From NCBI RefSeq assembly GCF_000344685.1, contig NW_006920427.1:435790-499789 (forward strand): a DNA stretch of 64,000 nt. Direction: 5' to 3'. Source of the DNA: Gloeophyllum trabeum ATCC 11539. Taxonomy: Eukaryota > Basidiomycota > Agaricomycetes > Gloeophyllales > Gloeophyllaceae. The notes beneath the pieces are model-generated. The model was given only the letters and a program-made list of their open reading frames with translations, ran no database searches and was not told the DNA's origin. This document shows, in pieces, positions 1 to 11,951 of this stretch (within the stretch, counting starts at the first letter, position 1; each line of letters begins with the position of its first letter). A program made the translations under genes and the position numbers.

Positions 1-3000
1 GAGGCCAGGCAAGTTGATTTCTACTGCATATAGGTAGAAGCAATGCAGTATATTCTTGGACTCCCAGCTCGAAATACTGTATACAGGCTAAGGTACAATG
101 TATGAGGGGGTGTACATTTAATCCGCAGTAAGTCTCACCACCTGTCTCTTAATTGCGAACATGAAGGTTCACGCCTGACTTGCGCCTTTGATAGAGTAAC
201 CATTTTATGGCCAAATGAATAATGGTGAGCGGCTCCATGCTAGACGGCAGTGAATGCATCAGAGCTAATCACGCACGTCAGCCAGAACTTATGACGACAT
301 GCTTCAGTCTGCGTCCCCTGCCCTTGACACTCTGCATCTGAAGTCCAGTCCACTGTGATAAATTATTTAATAGCAAGAACGGACCTACAGTTACAAGTTA
401 CACTCGGCTCACTGGAAATTTCCACCGGCGACGGATTTCTATTTGCCTTGGAAGTCGTCCCGTATTCGGCGCTTTTCTACCCGGATGCAATAGATGTAAT
501 TGCTCTTCCATCGTCTCAGTTACAGCTGCTAATATTCCGTGCGCCTAGGTCCCGTGCGGGTAAAAGCATTACATTGTATATCGCACCGGAAGACTCACCG
601 CACATTCGCTTGTTGTTACCACCTTGTTTCATCTCCCAGGGGACGGCGTGATTCTGCGGCGTTAGTCTGCAATGGCTACAAGTGTGTTTCAGCCAAAGTG
701 CGGCACCTTCCGCCCCTTCCTACCTATGAATGTTGCAACCCACGCAGGCGGTATACGGCTAGTTGCTCCTCCAATGGAGTCCACATGTGTGGACCTCCAC
801 TGAAATGCACCAACCTCTAGAGAATTGCGAAATTAGGGTCCCGCTTATCCCACTTGCCGAGTGTGCACAACGTTAGGTGTACTAACCGTTATAGAGTGCA
901 GCCCAGGCTACGGAGATCAGTTATTTCACCGCCGTGAGTCTCACTCGCCTTTGTGGGTGGCCAGATCATGCGTGGACCTACTTGCAAGTGTAATGTCTCA
1001 GATGACAATACTGGGTCATCATTTGGAAGGAGATAAGGGGCGAGTGAGAACAGTGGCTCGCACGCATCGGGTGCAATTGATTGAATTGAAAGCCACTCCC
1101 TGCAGAAGAGTCAACGGTCGAGGGGAGACTCAGCTATCAACCTACACTGCACGAACGCTCGAGATTATACGCTCCCGATGCAACACCGCATCGTCGCGAT
1201 ATACTTCCGTCTGAAACAAGCCTGTAACAAGATCGGAAAGAGGAGCGCTTAAAGGGGGCGTCTGCTGGAATCGGGGGAGATCTGAAGATCATGATCTCGA
1301 TACTATCTATGGTCAAGTAGCCGGCGGTGGCATATAGTCACAGGACCCACAACGGGAACGGCCCATGTGCGTACCGCTCCCATGTTTAACTCAGATGCTG
1401 GGCCGCGTATTGGAGGACCGCAAGCTCGAGGGGACAGCGCACTTTCCGAAGGAAACATTTTTTCCATATTGCATAGCCCAAGAGACGTCTTTGTCATCCT
1501 CTGTCACCCCCCGAGACCCCAATACTGATTCAGGACCAAATGAATTCATTGGTAGCGGTCTGGGCTGCTCGAGATGCCGGACGCAGTCATTCTGCATTAA
1601 GCTACTGCCACCGTTCGAAGAACGTCAGCAGTAGCTAAAGTGATGAGAAGGGACGCCACCGGCCTTGAAGGTGATGAAGGACTCACCCTTCGTGTGAACC
1701 ACTCGGTCATCGGACGACCCCACTCTGCATATTCGATATTCGAGGCAAGGCGTAGGGATGGAGAGACGCGTCTTCTCCATTTTTAAGTAGACGTAGCGTA
1801 GCACGACATTTCAGTGAGCTAGAAGTATGCCATACGGCCAGTGACGCATCGAAGGGGAGCCCGGAATGCGGAATGGAGAGGGATATTCAGATAGCAACAG
1901 TGGGTGATTTGGGAAGGGGACCAGTCCTGTTGTATCGACGCACCTAGTTATCGTATCATCTAGCCCGCCATCAGCTCTCCAAAGGTACAGGGCGTCCGTA
2001 GAACGATATGTGGACGATCACTTGATCCGCGCAGATCAAGCACATGAAATTCCCATACCTGGCCTTCGAGCGCCGATACCTAGCACCAAGTGCGAAGTAG
2101 GACCGATATCCATACCAACTGACAGCTAGGGCAAGGAACTATCGCTGCTAGCAGGCGCAGTCATTCAGTCATCGCGCACGTTGCTTTGATCCGTGTTGTT
2201 CCATACCAATCGCTCGACAACGCCTCGGCGGGGCGGATAACGGATCAGTTGCTCCAATATCTCCTAAGCGAGCTCGGGGCCAGGATGAAAGGCAGTGAAG
2301 ACGGTCAGCGGATGGTAAGTCGGTGGGATACCTGATAATAATGATGTAAACCGGGAAACACAAGCCAACTCGAGTTGATGTAAGTTAAGGAGAGCAGTGC
2401 TGGCGGTGCTGATCCGAAGAGACATCATGCGTCAACCTTCTAACATCAACTTCAAGTTCCGCGCGCGACCATTACGATGTATCATGATCATACCTGTTGA
2501 CAATGTAGGAATGTCATCAGTCTGAAGGTGTGCGCGCAGCAGACACCATGGCGTCGGACCGCATGTACCGGATGAAGGACATTTACATACTGGTGCGTTG
2601 CAATGACAATCCGAACGCGCCTTGAGGCCTGCCAGTGGGATATACGCCATGCTGTCAAGGTTTTAGAGTTGTTTCCGGAGCTCATGCCGGGAGTAACATT
2701 AGCAGCTGTGAGACGTGCTGATCGGCGACGTTGGTGCACCTGTGGGCACTATATCAGATAAAATCTGTCCTGAATAATCCACGGTTAGGCCCGAAATTAC
2801 CGGTATCAGACGCACGCGGTCATTCACGGAGGAGAATCGTTAGTCGGCAAGCTGGGAGACGGAAGCAAATCCTGCAGTTCATAGAACGAAATTGAGATCA
2901 CCTACTGCTGTGGCGTTCGACTGAGTGAAGGTCGGTGAAGGTGGACGATAGACGCTCCCCTCGACGCCATGCTTGCAAAACACAGCCACCTCGTACAACT

Positions 3001-3950
3001 ATCCAAGCCATCAGGCCTTGATTACCATTCGCGGCCAGGGGAAGGAGGTGGGGAAGGAGTACGGATGTGTGGACCGGAACTGCCAGAATAGGAAGGTCCA
3101 ATAGCAGTATGTAGATCGATCGGAAATAGGAGTTTGTGGCCTTGACCGGGTGGAACTCTATCTCTAAGACACGAGGCTCACGACAAAGTATCTGGAAGAA
3201 CAGGAGCAAGTAGAACGGGAGTTAGGTCCCTCAAGTGCCGCTCTAAATGAACGGCGTATCCCAGCGGGACCAAAACTGAGTCATGGACCGTGTAACGCTG
3301 GCCGGGAGAGATGCACAGACTCGTGGGTAGCCGGAATTTGTGGAATGGAAAGGAGAACATTACGTCCCGTAAAAGGCAGCACGGGACTTTATCGTAAATG
3401 CATCGAGGGGAGATAACGCGACCTCGCGAGTCAGCGGGACTGTACCGTTGCGCTGGGCACAAGAAGTCGGATCCGGGAAGCCGGCCTCCAAGATTCGTCG
3501 CCTGGTGGGTGGTTAGAACAATAAGACAGTCTCAGATAGTCCAAGACGCTTGTTTGTGAGTTATTTGGCGCCGTAATGGAGGGTTTCCCTTCTCCGGCCC
3601 ATTTCGGGCACTGGTACCTCGAAAACTCCGATTTCAGACTGCACAATGTGCGGGTTCACGAAGAGATCTTACGGAATCGAGGGACTCGTGCTACGTTCGG
3701 CGGAACCCTGGGCCCACCCATTCGGTCTTAGCTATAAAGGAGTCGGGTCGTATTGTGTTGCTTTTTGTTGTCGACCTCTGCGCAATTGTTGGCTATCCTC
3801 GATCGGCTCCCTCCAGACAAACAGGGTGTTCCACACCTGAGCCACGCTAGGTCATCCTATCCAGCTCCTGGAGGGAAAAGACGCGTTCTTCCTGGCATCG
3901 AGCGAGCCCAACTTCTTCCTAATTGTTATTGCATCCTTTATCCTGTAAAT
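1..3950. other. Gene-poor left flank
   Basis: No coding region can be supported. All open frames on both strands are short (about 130 codons at most), several begin only at non-ATG codons, and none shows a recognisable domain or an exon chain with compatible splice phases. No RNA gene or clear terminal repeat was seen. The last few hundred bases serve as upstream region of the HMG-box gene starting at 3951. Confidence 0.5.
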
Positions 3951-5605
3951 ATGCCTGCACGACGCACCTACGATGTACAATCACAATGTGAGCGGGTTCT
4001 CGACAAGCGCTGACGCCTTCCTCCCACTCACCGTATCGATGATACAGCCCTCGAAGTGACGATAGACACTCCACAGAACCCGAAAGTCGCCATCATCTCC
4101 CCGACGCCACAAGCATTCACCTTCCCTACCAGCAACGACACTCCCTACTCCCCGTCTTCGTCTCCCTTCGAATCCCATGTCAGGCAACCGACGCTCTCTT
4201 ACACGCCCTCACCGCCACCTCTCGTTCGTACCATGTCCCCCACTTCTCCCTCCTCATCAATTTCGTCCGCCGCTTCTTTCCCCGCCACCCCTCGCACCAC
4301 GCACAAGCGGAGAAAGTCCACCAGCGAAGCCGAGCGACGACCGAAGAGAGGCGACGAAGACTACATCAAGCGGCCCGAGAACGCGTTTATTCTCTTCCGT
4401 CGTAAGTGCGTCGAGGAGCGGCAGGCTGAGACGTCTTCAGCTGCAGCCGCAGCGGCGGCCGAAGGCGCTGGCGTTCCCAAGAAGCAGCGTCAGGCCGTGT
4501 TATCGAAGCTGATCAGCCATCAGTGGAAGAGCTTGTCGCCAGAGGAGCGGCTGTACTGGGAAGACCTGGCCAAGCAGAGAAAGAAGGAGCACGAACAGAT
4601 GTATCCCGACTACGTCTATCGTCCACAGCGCACGAAGGACCGGAAGAAAAAAGGGCTCAAGACAAGGCGGATTGCCGGTACCCAAGAGGAAACCGCAGAA
4701 CCGGAAGCGCCACAAGACACCGAGCAGGCGACATCGACGCCGACACCGACGCAGAGTATATCCAGACGTCGCTCGCAATCAACGCCAGCTCCACCAGCCA
4801 CCCTACCTCCGTCGGGCGTCGAGTACGCGATGGATAGTCCTTCAGCAGTGCCACAAGCAGATATGCACGTCGATCCGTACGGACCAAACAGTCAAGGCAT
4901 GGCGTGGCCACCAAGTATCTTCCTGGATACTTCGTACGGGCCCCCTGATATGATGTACAACGTGAGTACTTCGTATCAATGCAGATCGATCTGCTTACTG
5001 ACTTTCAAATACAGCCCGGACCCTTGGGCGATTCTATGTTCGGAATGCCAGCGCCTGCGAATGACGCGAGCTTCCAAGACGGCACCTTCAATCCCCTTTC
5101 CGTCTGCACTGATCCGTCCCTGCTCATGGCGCCCAACGGCTTCGCATCACCCGTCGCATCCTGCACATCTTCCACGTCCGACCTCGTTTCTCCTTTGGAT
5201 GAGACGTTCTCGCTCCCCGGAATGGCGGGTAACTTCCCACTGCCGAACGAAATGTACTCACCTGTCGTACATGGCCCGGAGTCCTATGTGCATGACGGCT
5301 CAAAGCCGGATTATGCCATGCAAGCGTTCCAGTACGCGCCGTGCTGGCAGGATCCTTCTCTATTCTCCTCGAACGAGATGTTATTCTCGTCCGACTTCGA
5401 CGTCAACAATGTTCCGAGCGTCGAACTGGGCTTGCCAAAAATGAACGAGAACTCAGTCGCCTTCCCCTCACACTACGGCAGTCTGGACGGTCAAGGTCAA
5501 TACACCGAGTTCTCGCAGCCTGGCCAGCATCACAACGCGGACGCCATGGGCGGACCATACGCAAGGATATTTCACGACTATCACGACGACACGGGACACT
5601 ATTGA
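3951..5605 (+). CDS. HMG-box transcription factor 1
   Basis: Predicted nuclear DNA-binding protein of 513 aa. Exons 3951-3987, 4048-4961 and 5015-5605; the introns (60 and 53 nt) have GT-AG borders and keep frame. The ATG at 3951 was chosen because the main open frame has no ATG before the HMG box, and the short first exon splices into it in phase, giving an MPARRTY start. A Ser/Pro-rich stretch precedes the HMG box (about residues 119-205): KRPENAFILFRRK opens helix 1, then HQWKSLSPEERLYW, and a YPDYVYRPQR tail typical of the MATA-HMG/SOX group. An Ala-rich insertion (about 15 residues) sits between helices 1 and 2. The rest is low complexity. A second gene of the same class lies at 37086. 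Basidiomycete HMG proteins of this kind include developmental regulators such as Coprinopsis Pcc1; targets here are unknown. Confidence 0.9.
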
Positions 5606-6845
5606 ACTAGCAATGCATGCTGGCGTCCATTGAGTATTTATTTGTATGGATAGTTGTAAGTTCTCACGTACGTTTGCACGGGCCCTCCCAGTTGTATTTC
5701 TCTTTCTCTTTATTCTGGAGTATGCCGCGTCACCCGCCGTTGTAACCGTAGCACCACCCTTTCCCCTCCTCCCTGCATTCTCTCGGGCTCCTTAGATTTT
5801 CCCCGCCCGCACCGTCCCCAATGCCTCACGCGTCATACCCCATTCGGATATACCCTCATTGCTTGACGACCTCCCCTTTCATAGTATTTATGCCACGTGT
5901 ACGTACCTTGCGACACCCATACACTTTCCGGGGATTTACGACCAATACACAAAATTGATGAAGCAGAAAACGTAGTGGAGGGCAGAGCCAGCAGAGTACG
6001 AGGCTTGCCTGTGCGAGGCTGCCAGTATATTTGAGCTGCAAAGGACAAAGGAACGTCCTGTTCGGGAAGGACCGCTAAGTGCCGCGTCCCACCACGTTCC
6101 CGAAACAGCTCAAACTTCGTATTCTTCATGCTAGAAGAGAAGGTCGCACTCGATACTTGCTAAATTCAGCAGGAGGCCCAGAGATTTTCTGTTGTGTAAC
6201 GAGATGACAACGCCGTGCAAGAAACTGGGCGGCGATCCAATGAACATCAATCTGAACTCCGGCAACATATAGGTCAAGCAAGAAGCACAGACTCGGAGCC
6301 CGCCTGGCGCGTTCTAGAGACGTGTTTTCGCCCAACCAGGGAATATAAAGGGTTGAAGAAAACCTAGAGGAGGACCTCAGGGCTGCGCAACGTTCATGGT
6401 TCACGCTGAGTCGTTCAAAAGTGAGAAGGCTTGAAGCTTGAACGCTGATATACGAGATCTTGCAGACCAGGGACCTGGCAATCCGGAAGAGCGCGCTGCG
6501 CGACTGCAGTAGGTGCTGAAGTATTCAACTTTGATTGCCACTGCGATCAGAGCATCGTAGCGCTGGCTATATCCATGGCAGGGCCTGGAGCCAAACCAGA
6601 AGGGCAATAGGATTCCTCTGCCAACGTTGTGATGCAGACTTTCCCTGCATAGGTGCGTAATAAATAGCTTGTCCTCCTGTGCGCCGTCTAGATCTAGACT
6701 TGTATTCATAAGTAGAAGACTCGGATGCTGCCGAAGCCGCAGTAACTTCACAGGCAGCTGTGGTCCTCGTTTGAGCTTTCCATCGCGTACCCTCACTGCT
6801 CGGGTCTGCTGTCGAAAGCCTCTGTTGCACTGTAAGGTGCCCATC
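5606..6845. other. Intergenic, no gene seen
   Basis: 3' region of the HMG gene (pyrimidine-rich, about 5690-5800) followed by sequence upstream of the next gene. Short ORFs on both strands look like shadows; no exon chain could be built. Confidence 0.5.
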
Positions 6846-9657
6846 ATGACGTTCAATATGAGGCGTTCAAGAGCAGATGCTGCGATCTCTACCACGGCGG
6901 ATCTCTTGAGTAAATTGAAGGATCTGTCGGATGCTGTACCCGTCCCATATGTCAAGATGGCTTTCTCGGCGGCGTCTGCTATCTTCGATATGCTAGATGT
7001 GAGTCGGAGTGCGAGGATCATATAACTAGCCTGATGTTCCGCAGACTATGAGCGGAAATAAAGGAGAATGCGCGCGTCTGAAGAAACAAATCGAGGATAT
7101 GATCCAGATGCTCCTCGATCTGTCCCCGCTGACCGTGTGCATCTTGAGCACTTCCACCAAATCTCATAGAATCATAGATGAGCTACAATCGTGAGTATTG
7201 CAAAGGCTCTGTTGGAAGTCTCACCTGGAGCGGGATGTCCAGGACGCTGTTACACGTTCAGAAGTGTCTGAAGAAGATAACGGGACGCAATGCTTTCACC
7301 AAATTCGCGCTGTCAAAGAGTATCGCGAAGGATCTCAGCGACTGCCGTGAAGATATCCAAGATGTCATCGCCAAGATGCAGGTAGGACAAGTGGCATTCT
7401 AGCGATCCACGCTTACCGCAATGGAGGTTTACGTGACTAGCAAACAATACCTGGAGTACGGGGAGCACGCCGCTGGTGTAAAACGGGTTGGAGTAAGGAT
7501 ACAGCACAGCTTTCAAATACCAGTTTGACTGACCTGAACACAGCTGAGCGATATTCAGCGCCACCGCGTATCGCGTTCGGGTGAATATGAGGACGTAACC
7601 GTCTATGACTCAAGAAAGGCTGTCATGAAAGTGTACTCCCAGCAGGACATGGTATGCGACAGTAACGTCTTCGAGCAGAAAGGGTCTGATGGCAGCCAGT
7701 TTGTCGAGGACTTGAAGTTTTATCTTGACAACAAGTAATCCACCCAGAAACACATCTTGGATCAAAGTTTAATCATCTTTCATCTTAGAGAGGCGTACCT
7801 CCTTCAAGTGTTTGGATATTCCGAATTCTCAGAGAAGGCACAATGGATGCTTCTTTTCCATGGTGTGTCTGTGTTTCTACCATGTTTCCGACTGGAACTG
7901 TGATACCTGATAGATCCCGGAGCACCTGCTCAAGCATACATAGCTGAGACGTATCGCAGAGAATCCCCGCGGGAGTCGACCTTAAAGACTCTGGCCATGG
8001 TCCGTAAGCCGACCTTGGCTATCTTATTCCATCATGATGAATGCTGACTTTGAGTATAAGATGACTGAGCTACTGGTCCGTATAACATCGCTGTAAACCA
8101 GGTCTGGTGTTTCAACGACGGCTGCGCAGCAATCGGCTCAACATGTCTTGAAGAATGGTTCCGGCGGCTGTATCTTTGATGTCAGTTCCGTCTATGATGC
8201 TGCCTTTTACTATCCTGATGACTGCACATTAACAGACGGCTCAGGTTCGATACCATACATCTCATGGTAGCATAGTCCTTGCAGACTGGAACCCGTCGAG
8301 AGCCTACCCCAAGGACTCCTCTTCGGAAGTGAAGACAGTCGTCTTGTGGGATTCCTTTGTGAAGCTCATGACCGAGGTATGATCATCGACGCGTCTCGAA
8401 GCACTGTGTACTGATGATTCGAGCTCTGAAGTCGTTGACAGGCGATCCGTTACAGCCGACTCATGTACACGGAGAGTATAGTACGTAGTCTCGTACTCAT
8501 TGTTTGCTCTACAACGATGATATGTTCCTAGGCAAGACTGGTGCATATGTCAGCCGCGCCGTCAAGCACTTTGTGCATCTGCTGTGGAATTACCGGTACC
8601 AGTATAAGACAGCCGACATCGACGGACTCTTCCGACAGCTCATCGAGGCTGTCAATCAGCTTCGTCGTTCTGTCGAGGATTCGCCAGATTCGGGAGGGGT
8701 CAACCCTCTTCTCCTCGCCCTTCTGCAGTACCAGCCCCTGTCGGCGTCGGTATGCAGCATGTGGGATATATATGATGATGTGGATATCGAACCGGGTGAT
8801 GTCGGGTACATGTATCGTGACAAGGAGAGCAAGAAGCTGGCCTTCCAACGGATCACTACGCTCCAAACGCTGGTGGAGGAAGATCCGACCATGGATAAGC
8901 GAGTGATCGCTCAAGTTAAGAGACAGCAGGCGCCTCTCCTGTACTTTCCGGACGCAGATCCAAGTCCTTGGGATTCCGTAGAATTATCGGACGGACTGAC
9001 ACGGTAATGTACTTGCCACGATTTATTTACTTTTTGACTTAAACACCCATAAGCTATACCCTCCGCCTACGGGATTGCACCTACACCCGGAAGGTTGGTG
9101 TGAAGCTGGGCACAGATCGCGCTAGCCTAAACACCCGGTTTGACTATCCTTGGTCTACTGTACTTCTCATGGCGGAGCGACTACAGCAGTACGCTGATCA
9201 GTATAAGATCCACGTATCTGATATAATGCTGAGTGAGATCTATCCCACATATCCGTTCGACTTTCTCTGACGGGTAATATAGTATTCAACCGCGGCCGTG
9301 CAGAGCGTTATTCTCATATAACATTTGCTGAGAGCCACCAATACATCAATGGCTTGTGTCAGGCAGCAGAGAAGGCTGGGTTCCACAACGATCTGCTCTA
9401 TTACTTTGACACCCCCAATGTCTCCCATGGGCAACTGGAAGGTTACTGGTCCATCGATCCCGAGCCAGGACACCCTTTATGGCCGCCATCACTTGATGAA
9501 AGTGGAACGCCCTGGGGTTGGGAACACGCCGAACCTGGCCTAGGGCTCAATGTAGAGGTGTCACGGTACGTATATCGTGGAGATATCGGTGGCAGTTTCC
9601 GTTGACGGTTACTGCAGGAAAGGAACACGCATGCGAATGCGTTATTTGCATCTCTGA
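6846..9657 (+). CDS. MLKL/Cbl-N-like helical protein, kinase-like middle
   Basis: Intron-rich gene. Supported exons: 6846-6998, 7045-7190, 7243-7381, 7427-7492, 7544-7734, 7789-7862, 7914-about 8000, 8285-8376, 8442-8475, 8532-9003, 9054-9232, 9283-9565, 9618-9657 (TGA). One or two small exons between 8000 and 8285 are unresolved. The first ATG in frame (6846) is taken as start. The N-terminal ~145 residues are all helical (LLSKLKDLSDAVPVPYVKMA onward) and resemble the four-helix MLKL-like/Cbl-N adaptor domain common in agaricomycete proteins. Next comes a segment resembling a kinase N-lobe: AVMKVY (a candidate lysine strand) and YLLQVFGYSEF before a hydrophobic strand. No HRD or DFG motif is visible. 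The C-terminal ~300 residues form an unrecognised conserved region, part of which recurs at 10950-11260. Function unknown; a signalling or incompatibility role is inference. Confidence 0.6.
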
Positions 9658-9870
9658 CTTCCGTCTTGACATATTCTTAACACAAACGTACACACTAGTA
9701 CTCTTGTATTGCAAGGATCTTTCTTTGAGGCTGAAGAAATAGGCAGGTCACGGTGTGGCAGTTAGCCCTAAATAGGAAGGTGCCGTTGCCAGAAGCTCAG
9801 ACTTCATCTACATTCAGACGTGTTGTCAGATAGGGCGCAACGGGCTAGAAGCCTTGCGTTCAAGCTTGCC

Positions 9871-10949
9871 ATGTCCCCTGCTTTAGCATCGATAGTGGAC
9901 AAATGTATCCGTGGGGCATCTATTTCTGCTATAGCATTCATATCTTTCAATTTTCTTGTGGGATTCGAGCAGACTTTCAATATATCTTCACTTCACCTGA
10001 CCGGGTATCTGCTTAGTATTCTGTGAGTCGAACGTCAGACTACTGGCATATATGTGACTGCTCAGCAATTTTTCCTCAGGTTCGCGTTGCACGCGTCTGT
10101 AACGGGCACGGCGGTTGCGAGGACCGCGCTCGAACACCTAGGACCAGAACGCGCGGCGAACGAGGCGCAGACGGACAAGGATGAACAGGAAGGTGTCAAT
10201 TACTGGCCACACGGGGCCACGAAAGGGCTACACCTTTACAGTGCTCGCTAAGCGACCAGGCAGACGATATGACACAAGATACGCCACCCTCACCAGACTC
10301 CGGATCGGACGAGGCGGTGCGCGAGTTGCGAGGCATCGCCGCCGCAGGATTGGGATTCAAGAATATCGATAGTGTGACGGCCGATGATATACGAGCAACT
10401 CGCGCGGCCCGGACCGCCTTGAGGGCTAAACAAAATCCTGTACCCCCTCTCACTGCCATTCAGCAAGAGATTGCCGAGGGCGAAGTTCTGTACGCGTCAG
10501 GACTCCGCAAAATGATTAAACTAAAGAGCAGTCGCGTTCTCAAGCACGGCATTGATGCTCAAGTAGCGGCTGCGGAGGTTGCTGCTATGAAGCTCATTTC
10601 CGAGCATACCACGGTGCCCATCCCTGTAAATCCAGAACACATTGTCGACGCCGGCCGGAGCTACGTGGCTACGGATTATGCGGAAGAACAGGTTCTTTCC
10701 AAAGTCTGGGAACACCTGCGCGACGATGAGAAGGTCACAATCCTTGGTGAACTCAAAACATACGTCAACCCACTCCGATCGCTGGAGCCGCGGCCGCCTG
10801 GTTACATTGGATCCCTCAACCGTGATCAATGATGGGACTGCAGAATGCTTGCCTTTGCCTGCGGGCCCTTCGACTCGGAGGCTCAAATGAATGATCATTT
10901 GGTGTCCGTCCTGACGCACATAGCCTTTTGCAGGAAGTTTCTACGACGG
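9871..10949 (+). pseudogene. APH-like kinase copy A, truncated
   Basis: First of three tandem APH-fold (aminoglycoside phosphotransferase/choline kinase-like) paralogues. Exons 9871-10022, 10080-about 10194 and 10242 onward align with copy B: a hydrophobic N-terminal segment, then LQQEIAEGEVLYASGLRKM-like sequence and the nucleotide-binding half. Copy A is broken. The codon matching the Cys of QCWDC in copy B is TGA (10831-10833), a few bases are deleted near 10925, and homology stops at about 10949, before the catalytic HADLHW and DWEMAG motifs. From there the sequence becomes a fragment of the MLKL-like gene. The donor of exon 2 is weak and its end uncertain. No active enzyme can be made. 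Confidence 0.75.
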
Positions 10950-11260
10950 AGCACGCTGATCAGTATAGGATTCACATATCCCATATCATGCTGAGCGAGA
11001 TTCGAGTCGTTCATGAAAGCCACCAGATTATGGAAGATATGTTTCAAGCAGTGACGATGACGGGGTTCTATGGCGACTTCCTCTATTACCACACTTCCAA
11101 CGTCTCTCATGAGCTAGTAGAAGGCTACTGATCTATTTTTCATAGAGAGTCTACTCTTGGGCTAAATGTGGAGGTCTCGTGGTGCGTTCATCTACGTAAA
11201 TAGCCTCGTCCTGAACTGACGTTGATCATAGCCAAGGAACGCATGCGCGAATGCGTTACT
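10950..11260 (+). pseudogene. Fragment of the 6846 gene fused to APH copy A
   Basis: Matches the last part of the MLKL-like gene (about 9190-9650): YADQYRIHISHIMLSE, ESHQI, FLYYHTSNVSHE, LGLNVEVS and the GTRMRMRY-like end region all recur. Relative to the parent it lacks the intron at 9233-9282 and some flanking codons, has a stop after VEGY, and is missing the proline-rich GHPLWPP segment. The junction with APH copy A lies at about 10949-10953. This is a relic, not a functional exon. Confidence 0.75.
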
Positions 11261-11558
11261 TGCATATGTGACTTGGATCTAGACTTGCAACATAGCTTGT
11301 GTACAGATCCAGCATCGCATAGCCTTGGCAGAAAACGTCGGTAAGCTTAAGTGCAAGGAGTACATGGAACTTTCTGTCTGTACACAGTACCGGAAGTCAG
11401 AGTAACTGAATTTGTGAGATAGTGACGGAACACAAATACAACAAGGAAGCTTTCTTTGTGCTAACTCGGCGATGAAGCGCTTGTGTGGCATCCGGTCGAC
11501 TATTCTGAACCATGGATTAGTAATTCGGTGGCGATGCGTCTGAGTGAAACTAAATACC
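11261..11558. other. Intergenic, no gene seen
   Basis: Sequence between the chimeric relic and the stop of the minus-strand gene. No coding or repeat signal was found. Confidence 0.4.
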
Positions 11559-11951
11559 TCATCGACGTGCATTCCGCAGGAGCTGGGTCAAGGTACCTGC
11601 CGCCCCTTCATCGCAAATCCCGAGATCCTCGAGCCTGCGAACCACGGCGGTGATGTAGGATTGGCAGTTCCAGTCGTCACGTCTGTTGTCGACAGAGACC
11701 TTGCGCTTGATGCATCCGACGAGGTCGTCAACTTTATCCGCATCTACCTGGCCGACCTCTACCATCGCGAGGAAGCTGCTCGAACTTGCCGGATTCCGAT
11801 GCGGGGTAACCTTGACTTCCCAATGGCGAGGAAACCCGTCTACTTCGACAGGCGTCCCATACAACATTGATTCATCCTCTGCAATCCAAAGAACCCAATG
11901 GTTCCTGGCGTCCCTCTGGCTCGCCTGGAATTCCACGACGTAGATATAGGA
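11559..11951 (-). CDS. Uncharacterised protein with HW and WNCQ motifs
   Basis: Last exon of a small minus-strand gene (about 130 codons, stop at 11559-11561). It begins at a CAG acceptor (11953-11952) with SYIYVVEFQASQRDARNHW; the upstream exon and ATG were not resolved, though an ATG near 12030 is possible. The chain NHWVLWI ... DVDGFPRHWEVKV-like strand ... DDWNCQSYITAVVRRLEDLG resembles a widespread but uncharacterised family in basidiomycetes in which a His-Trp and an Asn-Cys-Gln pair are conserved. That pairing recalls papain-like/NlpC folds, but catalytic activity is inference. It lies on the opposite strand between two APH-like kinase copies. Confidence 0.5.
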   Translation of the reverse strand, partial: SYIYVVEFQASQRDARNHWVLWIAEDESMLYGTPVEVDGFPRHWEVKVTPHRNPASSSSFLAMVEVGQVDADKVDDLVGCIKRKVSVDNRRDDWNCQSYITAVVRRLEDLGICDEGAAGTLTQLLRNARR

